Shown piece after piece: positions 7,044-11,690 of a DNA stretch of 11,690 nt. A model generated the notes under the pieces. It searched no databases. It worked only from the letters and a program-made list of their open reading frames with translations, and had not been told where the DNA came from. Each line of letters begins with the position of its first letter. Within the stretch, counting starts at the first letter, position 1. Both the position numbers and the translations under genes were made by a program. The DNA comes from an uncultured Candidatus Udaeobacter sp. (GTDB lineage Bacteria > Verrucomicrobiota > Verrucomicrobiia > Chthoniobacterales > UBA10450), in contig CATPBS010000058.1 in NCBI GenBank assembly GCA_955652715.1, positions 1 to 11,690 on the forward strand. Direction: 5' to 3'.

Positions 7044-7147
7044 AACAGATTAGTGTGCTGAAACAGGGAGTTCAAAAGCGAATCAAGTCACCGGACGCGG
7101 GGCATGGACGGCGCGCTGTCCGTTATGTCGCGTTGTTTCTTGCTTTG

Positions 7148-7765
7148 CTATTCGCTTGGCGGTTTCGCTTCACCGCCTTGCTGCTGAAACAGCGACAAAT
7201 ACTGGCCGTAACCTTCTTCTTTCAACTTATCCACCGGAATAAAGCGAAGCGCAGCCGAGTTAACGCAAAAGCGTTGCCCTGTCGGGGCCGGCCCGTCGTC
7301 AAAAACATGGCCCAGGTGCGAGTCGCTTGCTTTTGACCGAACCTCCGTGCGTTCCATTCCGAATGAGGAATCCCGTTTTTCCGCCACTTTGTCGGGCGAG
7401 ATGGGCTTGGTGAAACTAGGCCAGCCCGTGCCACTGTCGAATTTGTCCAGCGAGCTGAAGAGCGGCTCCCCCGTGACGATATCGACGTAAATTCCTGGCT
7501 TGTGATTGTCCCAGTAAGCATTGTGAAACGGTGTCTCCGTGCCGCATTCGCGGGTAACGTGATATTGTTCCTTGGACAGTTGTCTTAGCAATTCGGCTTC
7601 GTTGGGAACTGCTTTGGTTGGATTCATTTTCTCGGCTTCTTTTTTTTGCGTTTGAGAATAAGCGAACAAAATCGAGCCTACAATCACAACGGTTGTACCA
7701 AGCAGCCCAAACCATAACGTCTTATGCGAACCATGATGTGCATGTATTAAGCGTGTCGTGTTCAT
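7148..7765 (-). CDS. msrB: Peptide-methionine (R)-S-oxide reductase, anchored
   Basis: Reduces methionine-R-sulfoxide in oxidised proteins. The 205-residue protein begins with a His-rich stretch and one hydrophobic segment (about 17-36), so it is probably tethered to the inner membrane with the catalytic domain outside the cytoplasm. The MsrB domain (about 58-190) shows [17 protein letters not shown] (109-118), [11 protein letters not shown] and RFCVNSAAL, with catalytic Cys167. The usual zinc CXXC pairs are absent (YVDIVTG and SKASDS instead), as in PilB-type MsrB. The resolving Cys is probably Cys74, because the GCGW position used by PilB is Thr113. An AGAGG sequence lies only one base from the ATG, too close to be a good ribosome site. 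A possible promoter is upstream. Confidence 0.93.
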   Translation of the reverse strand: MNTTRLIHAHHGSHKTLWFGLLGTTVVIVGSILFAYSQTQKKEAEKMNPTKAVPNEAELLRQLSKEQYHVTRECGTETPFHNAYWDNHKPGIYVDIVTGEPLFSSLDKFDSGTGWPSFTKPISPDKVAEKRDSSFGMERTEVRSKASDSHLGHVFDDGPAPTGQRFCVNSAALRFIPVDKLKEEGYGQYLSLFQQQGGEAKPPSE

Positions 7766-7807
7766 ACCTCTTCATCCCTTCCCCCTCATCGACTTCTTTG
7801 ATTCAGT

Positions 7808-7835
7808 ATTTTACGCGCGAAAACGTTCTTTACAA
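7808..7835 (-). promoter_or_regulatory. Candidate sigma-70 promoter for msrB
   Basis: On the minus strand TTGTAA (7835-7830) and TAAAAT (7813-7808) are separated by 16 bases, and the -10 box lies about 42 bases before the msrB ATG. Both boxes are close to the sigma-70 consensus. The remaining gap 7836-7955, up to the MFS stop codon, holds nothing I can identify. Confidence 0.4.
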
Positions 7836-7955
7836 ATGTCACAGGCGCGAAGTCGATCTCCCTTTATTATATTCGTATGCAAGGCGAACCGTGGTCGGCG
7901 ACGGGGCTGCTGCGGAATGACTCCTGATCTCGACAATTCGCCCGACGGAATCTCG

Positions 7956-9476
7956 CTAATCGACGTCCTGCCGCCCAGCCTCGGGAACCCGAATGTAGCG
8001 ACGGAACACAATCAATCCCACCGGCGCAACCGACGCCACCAAAGCGAAGATCAGCCACATCGTTCCGGGGTGCCGCGGACCGTGTTCGGGACAAAACGCA
8101 GCCAGTAAATATCCCCCGGTTCCAACCAGTAGCTTCCCGATAAGAAACGGAATATAAGATAACGCCCCATAGGACGCTTCCTGACCTCTTGGAGCAATCG
8201 CGGCAGCATACTCATAGACTCGCGGTGCGTAGAATGCTTCGCCGACCGAGTAGAGGACCATACAAAGCGCAGTCATGATGTAGTACGGATGAATACCACC
8301 CGTTAATCCGAGGTACCAGTGACCGAGCCACTGCCCGATCACGCCGTTGGCGGAAGCTTGGAACCACGGTTTAGGCAAAGCCATGACGAACACCGAAGCA
8401 GTACAGATGGCTCCTCCGACTACAACCATTCGATATGCGGAGAACTGTTGCGTAAGCGCACCGATCGTCGGCGCAAGAAAGATGATGAGAAGATAATTGA
8501 CGCCTAGCAGGTGACCGATCGGAGCGCCATTCCCGAGCTCGCGAATACCGAATGTGGGAAACACGTAATACATGAGCATGACGATCAGCTTCAGAAACCC
8601 GATCAAAAGAAGAAAAGCGAGGAGCCGGTAAAAGCCGGACTGACCCAGGAGTTGCCGAAATAGCCGGACGGTATCGCGGGCAGTGTCACGGGCGTTTAGC
8701 AGAGCACGCTTCCACAATGCACCGGTGGCGTACCTTACCGGCTCGGCACTGAAGCTGACGCCTTGATCCGTCGCTTCAGCTCCTCGCCGTAAAAAATAAA
8801 TCGCTGGAAGAAGTAGGAGCTCAAAACAGAGGCTTACGAGGAATAGCGTTCGGTAAGTGGTGATCTCTAATCCAAAGAAATTTAAATGCCCATATTCGCC
8901 TAACGTCTGCCGGACGTAATCGAAAATACCGGCAGCGATCAGGAAGCCAACGTTCATAATCGAGTATATGAGCGAGAAGGAGATCGAGCGTTGTCGCGTC
9001 GTGGAATATCGTCGCGCGGCTGCGATCAACACCGGCGTGCCCAACGCCTCCCCGATAGCCAAAGGAAGCAAGCCGCCAGCAAGCGCCAGCCATGGTATCG
9101 TCGTAAACGCCATGACGGCGCGGGCCACCAGGCAGACAAAGACACCAAGGAAGAAAGTTCGGCGAAGGCCAAACGCGTCGGTAAGAGAGCCAGCTAAAAG
9201 CGTGAACACGGTCATGGCCGGTGCCCAGACCCACGCTACTAAAGCGAACGCGTGCTGATCGTTAAACCCGAGATCTGACCTGAGCCATAAGATCAGCGTC
9301 CCATTCGTGACCGAATATGCCAGGATGATTAGCAGCTTTATCAAGAAGGTGAGCCACAACTCGCGTTGCGCTCCCTTGAGGACGGTGAATTTGGCGACAA
9401 AACCGCGCATCCCTGTCACTGCGATCGGAGCGACGCCATCTTCTGGCGCAAAGGTCTCTTTGATTGCTTCTCCCAC
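7956..9476 (-). CDS. MFS transporter
   Basis: A 506-residue integral membrane protein with about 12 hydrophobic segments beginning near residue 41. The MFS motif A is at GSLTDAFGLRR (96-106), in the loop after the second helix, and a long charged cytoplasmic loop (about 228-275) separates the two halves. This layout resembles the peptide/POT-like branch, but I do not see the diagnostic POT motifs well enough to give a substrate. The start is GTG at 9476, with AGGGG (9489-9493) 12 bases upstream. ATG at codon 23 is an alternative that would leave all helices intact. It begins only 15 bases after the ftsY stop, so it is probably co-transcribed with ftsY. Confidence 0.87.
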   Translation of the reverse strand: MGEAIKETFAPEDGVAPIAVTGMRGFVAKFTVLKGAQRELWLTFLIKLLIILAYSVTNGTLILWLRSDLGFNDQHAFALVAWVWAPAMTVFTLLAGSLTDAFGLRRTFFLGVFVCLVARAVMAFTTIPWLALAGGLLPLAIGEALGTPVLIAAARRYSTTRQRSISFSLIYSIMNVGFLIAAGIFDYVRQTLGEYGHLNFFGLEITTYRTLFLVSLCFELLLLPAIYFLRRGAEATDQGVSFSAEPVRYATGALWKRALLNARDTARDTVRLFRQLLGQSGFYRLLAFLLLIGFLKLIVMLMYYVFPTFGIRELGNGAPIGHLLGVNYLLIIFLAPTIGALTQQFSAYRMVVVGGAICTASVFVMALPKPWFQASANGVIGQWLGHWYLGLTGGIHPYYIMTALCMVLYSVGEAFYAPRVYEYAAAIAPRGQEASYGALSYIPFLIGKLLVGTGGYLLAAFCPEHGPRHPGTMWLIFALVASVAPVGLIVFRRYIRVPEAGRQDVD

Positions 9477-9491
9477 GGTTGTGAATTTCCC

Positions 9492-10394
9492 CTATAACAT
9501 CTCCGCGACAAATTTACTTCCGTCGAATGGCGCGAAATCGTCGATCTGTTCGCCGGTGCCGACGAAACGCGTTGGAATTCCAAGTTCACTCTGGATCGCG
9601 ACGACGATGCCGCCTTTGCCGCTGCCGTCGAGCTTCGTGACAATAAGACCAGTCAGTCCAATGGCGTTTTGGAATTCGCGCGCCTGGCTGAGTGCATTGC
9701 CGCCAGTAGTTGCATCGACCACCAGCAGCGTTTCATGCGGCGCGTCCGGGTCGTGCTTCGCAAGAGTTCGTTTCACTTTTTGAAGCTCTGCCATCAGGTT
9801 CATTTTTGTGTGCATTCGGCCGGCTGTATCGCACAGGAGAAATTCAATCTTACGTCCGGCGGCTGCCTGATACGCTTCATAACAAAGCGCAGCAGGATCG
9901 GCGTTGTATTGTCCTTGAATCATTTCAACGCCGAGCCTTGTTGCCCAAATGCCAAGTTGCTCGATTGCAGCGGCGCGAAAAGTGTCGGCTGCAGCCAGCA
10001 TGACGTGCGGCCGACGGGGTAGGGGCGATTGACCCAAATCGCCCGCGGGCGGTTCATGTGAACCGCCCTTACCTTGCAAATAATGCGCGAGTTTTGCTGT
10101 CGAGGTTGTCTTGCCGGTTCCGTTCACGCCGACGATCAAAATCACGGTTGGTTTGCCGTTCACTAGACGGATTGGCGTCGGGTCAGGCGGCAAAATCCGC
10201 GCGATCTCTTCGCGCACGGCTTTGATGACGTCGCCAATTCCAAGCACAGACCAAGCCTCCCGCTCCTGCAGCGTTTTGATGATCTGCGTTGTCATCGCCA
10301 CGCCGAGATCGGCCCGGACTAGCGCTTCTTCGAGCTCCTCCCAGTCGATCGGTTTGGCGGCGAATTGTTGGGCGAGAGAACGAAGGAAGTTCAT
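9492..10394 (-). CDS. ftsY: SRP receptor GTPase FtsY with insertion
   Basis: Receptor for the signal recognition particle; it docks ribosomes making membrane proteins at the Sec translocon. The 300-residue protein is essentially the NG domain, without the long acidic A domain of E. coli. Motifs are the P-loop GVNGTGKTT (89-97), DTFRAAA (137-143), DTAGR, TKLDGSGKGG and the closing GTGEQIDDFAPF, all intact. Between QGK (107-109), after the P-loop helix, and HVMLAA (130-135) lie about 20 extra residues (110-129), rich in Gly, Pro and Arg. They correspond to a double-palindrome DNA element that keeps the frame. ATG 10394 is the first good start. It lies 65 bases downstream of nusB; the gap has a small GTAACGA repeat (from about 10436) but no terminator. 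Confidence 0.94.
   Translation of the reverse strand: MNFLRSLAQQFAAKPIDWEELEEALVRADLGVAMTTQIIKTLQEREAWSVLGIGDVIKAVREEIARILPPDPTPIRLVNGKPTVILIVGVNGTGKTTSTAKLAHYLQGKGGSHEPPAGDLGQSPLPRRPHVMLAAADTFRAAAIEQLGIWATRLGVEMIQGQYNADPAALCYEAYQAAAGRKIEFLLCDTAGRMHTKMNLMAELQKVKRTLAKHDPDAPHETLLVVDATTGGNALSQAREFQNAIGLTGLIVTKLDGSGKGGIVVAIQSELGIPTRFVGTGEQIDDFAPFDGSKFVAEML
10018..10073. repeat. Double-palindrome element inside ftsY
   Basis: Two hairpins lie back to back inside the ftsY coding sequence. The first is GGGCGATT (10023-10030) with AATCGCCC (10037-10044). The second is GGGCGGTTCA (10047-10056) with TGAACCGCCC (10059-10068), a 10-bp stem. The whole is bounded by inverted ends, GGTAGGGGCG on one side and CGCCCTTACC on the other, with one mismatch. 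Read in the ftsY direction it begins GTAAGGGCGG and ends CGCCCCTAC, close to the GTAGCGGCGG and CGCCGCTAC ends of the repeat at 11-72. It accounts for most of the 60 extra bases (10008-10067) in ftsY. This is comparable to the palindromic elements found inside Rickettsia genes. Confidence 0.8.
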
Positions 10395-10459
10395 GTCGAT
10401 GAGCCGTGAATCGAAATCCGAGAACTATGAATCGTTGTAACGACGTAACGAGTGACGGA

Positions 10460-10900
10460 TTACGAATCCCGTTTCGTCACGGCTTCTCGCGCTGGCCGGT
10501 CCAAATCTTTCCGTACCCGATCGAGAATACCGTTCACGAAACGGCCCGACTCCGCGCCACCGAAGGTTTTTGCCAGCTCGATCGCTTCGTTGATGGAGAC
10601 GACCGGAGGTATGTCGTCGCGATAAAGCATCTCATAGATCGCCAGCCGCAGAATATTGCGGTCGACTGCTGAGATACGTCGAAATTCGTAATTCTCGCAG
10701 TAGCGGCGAATGCGTTCATCGATCTCCGGGAGATACGCCACCATTCCCTCGATGAGTGGCTGTGCAAATTCGCGCACCCGCGGCGTAGCTGGGCAAAAAT
10801 CCCAAAAGTCGTCAATTCGCTCGGGCCCTTCGCCACGCTGCAGATCGCGCCAGAAATGATATTGGACTGCCGCTTCTCTCGCGCGTCGTCTTTTGCCCAT
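10460..10900 (-). CDS. nusB: Transcription antitermination factor NusB
   Basis: An all-helical RNA-binding protein that, with NusE (S10), loads the antitermination complex on rRNA transcripts. It is 146 residues long, the normal size. It starts with the basic MGKRRRAREAAVQ stretch that contacts boxA RNA, and has the conserved SAVDRNILRLAIYEML segment, PVVSINEAIELAKTFG and the closing FVNGILDRV. A perfect Shine-Dalgarno (GGAGG) lies nine bases before the ATG, within the end of ribH, only five bases away. The ribH-nusB pairing is widespread in bacteria and supports both calls. A hairpin of five base pairs (10457-10469) covers the stop codon but has no T run. Confidence 0.95.
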   Translation of the reverse strand: MGKRRRAREAAVQYHFWRDLQRGEGPERIDDFWDFCPATPRVREFAQPLIEGMVAYLPEIDERIRRYCENYEFRRISAVDRNILRLAIYEMLYRDDIPPVVSINEAIELAKTFGGAESGRFVNGILDRVRKDLDRPAREAVTKRDS

Positions 10901-10905
10901 AACGA

Positions 10906-11382
10906 TCAGCCTCCGCGAAGGTCCGCCAGGACATTTGCGATTTCCACTGCCGCCCGCGCGGCTTCGGTGCCGCGATTGATGCGGTTTTCAAGGCAGCGCG
11001 CACGGGCTTGCCCTTCATTATCGAAACTGAGCACGACGTTGATCACGGGCACTGCTTGTTCCACTGCAATACGTTGAAGCGCATCCGTGACGGAGCGGCT
11101 CAGATTTTGCGCATGATTCGTTTCTCCCTGCAAAATCACGCCGCACGCAATGACCGCGTCAGAATTTTCCTGTGAAGCTAGCTCACGCACGACCACGGGA
11201 ATTTCGAATGCCCCGGGCACACGCTGGAGCGAAATCGTCGCATCCGGCACAAGGGCACGCAGTTCATCGATCGCATGATCGACGAGCCCCTGCACGTAAT
11301 GCGCATTAAACTGGCTCGCGACGATGCAAAAACTGCGTTTTCCCTTGGCCATCCGTGGACGCGGCGGTGCAGTGCTCGACAT
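10906..11382 (-). CDS. ribH: 6,7-dimethyl-8-ribityllumazine synthase
   Basis: Condenses 5-amino-6-ribitylaminouracil with 3,4-dihydroxybutanone 4-phosphate, the penultimate step of riboflavin synthesis; family members form cytoplasmic pentamers or 60-subunit shells. In 158 residues it has SQFN (23-26), VPGAFEIP (55-62) and GVILQGETNH with His90, and ends with NRGTEAARAAVEIA. The segment before the catalytic Arg reads LSFDNEGQAR (118-127), where most relatives have a T-x-[NDE] pattern; this may be lineage variation. ATG 11382 gives a 10-residue Pro/Arg leader; ATG at codon 11 (11352) is an alternative start. It lies 35 bases after the ribA/ribBA stop. Confidence 0.93.
   Translation of the reverse strand: MSSTAPPRPRMAKGKRSFCIVASQFNAHYVQGLVDHAIDELRALVPDATISLQRVPGAFEIPVVVRELASQENSDAVIACGVILQGETNHAQNLSRSVTDALQRIAVEQAVPVINVVLSFDNEGQARARCLENRINRGTEAARAAVEIANVLADLRGG
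10910..10914 (-). promoter_or_regulatory. Shine-Dalgarno for nusB
   Basis: Perfect GGAGG on the minus strand, nine bases before the nusB ATG and inside the last codons of ribH. It fixes the nusB start and suggests the two genes are translated in tandem. Confidence 0.7.
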
Positions 11383-11417
11383 TCGTGTTCGCTAGTTCCT
11401 CGCGGCGGAATGCGCAA

Positions 11418-11690
11418 TCACAGCATGTGACCCAGTTTCACCTTTTTGGTTTCGAGATATTTAGCGTTATGCGGATTGGCCTTCGCGCGGATCGGCACTT
11501 GCTCGAGCATTTCGAGGCCGTACCCCTCCAGGCCGACAACTTTCTTCGGGTTATTTGTCAGAAACCGGAATTGCCGCACGCCGAGATCGAAAAGAATCTG
11601 TGCACCTAGCCCGTAATCGCGCAGGTCGCTTGGATAACCAAGTTTGGCGTTCGCCTCGACGGTATCGAGGCCTTCCTCCTGCAATTTATA
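11418..11690 (-). CDS. ribA: GTP cyclohydrolase II C-terminal part
   Basis: Partial gene: its 5' end lies beyond the right edge of the window, and the first visible codons (Tyr-Lys-Leu) are mid-protein. About 90 residues of the GTP cyclohydrolase II domain can be read, including [24 protein letters not shown], the FLTNNPKK segment, GYGLEM and the closing [12 protein letters not shown]. The enzyme opens GTP to give 2,5-diamino-6-ribosylamino-pyrimidinone phosphate, the first step of riboflavin synthesis. In many bacteria with this gene order it is the second half of a fused RibBA that also makes dihydroxybutanone phosphate; whether the fusion exists here cannot be seen. The gene is upstream of ribH, so the operon reads from right to left. 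Confidence 0.93.
   Translation of the reverse strand, partial: YKLQEEGLDTVEANAKLGYPSDLRDYGLGAQILFDLGVRQFRFLTNNPKKVVGLEGYGLEMLEQVPIRAKANPHNAKYLETKKVKLGHML

Noticed and set aside
10452..10480. Nested inverted repeats GTGACG/CGTCAC and GGATT/AATCC at the nusB stop
   Set aside because: The stems are short with no T run, and ftsY appears to be co-transcribed, so a terminator is not supported.
1..11690. CRISPR array, tRNA, rRNA, transposase or defence island
   Set aside because: No regularly spaced repeats of CRISPR type, no tRNA-like cloverleaf, and no recognisable transposase or defence protein were found on either strand.

Overview
The window is ordinary bacterial chromosome with moderately high GC content. 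It has tightly packed housekeeping genes plus a few accessory genes, one broken gene and two palindromic repeat elements. The order ribA/ribBA, ribH, nusB, ftsY, the three-gene MCE/Mla transporter (so a Gram-negative envelope) and a threonine/proline-linked BNR protein ending in an Fn3-like domain all suggest a soil-type Verrucomicrobiota lineage. That placement rests on remembered family resemblance and not on any search, so treat it as likely, not proven.

Layout. Positions 1-119 hold a paired-palindrome (REPIN-like) repeat and a 9-bp tandem repeat directly in front of lipA (lipoyl synthase). lipA overlaps a family 2 glycosyltransferase gene by 4 bases. Next comes a 5'-truncated and frameshifted remnant of a secreted BNR/sialidase-like protein (1787-2894). 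On the minus strand, mlaE-mlaF-mlaD (5476 down to 2980) are coupled by two ATGA overlaps and encode an inner-membrane lipid transport complex. Divergent from mlaE is an alpha/beta hydrolase of the hormone-sensitive lipase type, whose 3' end overlaps a convergent gene of unknown function. Then, all on the minus strand, come a membrane-anchored methionine sulfoxide reductase B, an MFS transporter, ftsY, nusB, ribH and the 3' end of ribA/ribBA, which runs off the right edge.

How the genes work together. ribA/ribBA and ribH act in riboflavin synthesis and sit with nusB (transcription antitermination) and ftsY (signal-recognition-particle receptor), probably as one transcription unit read right to left, with the MFS gene trailing 15 bases behind ftsY. 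The mla genes form a self-contained transporter operon. lipA makes the lipoyl cofactor; its coupling to a glycosyltransferase gives no obvious pathway link.

The most notable finding is in ftsY. A roughly 56-bp double-palindrome element lies in frame inside this normally essential gene and adds about 20 residues between the P-loop helix and the next strand of the GTPase domain. Its ends resemble those of the repeat in front of lipA, so the two may belong to one family of small mobile palindromes. I see no CRISPR array, tRNA, rRNA, transposase, phage gene or defence system, and no convincing new multi-gene system.
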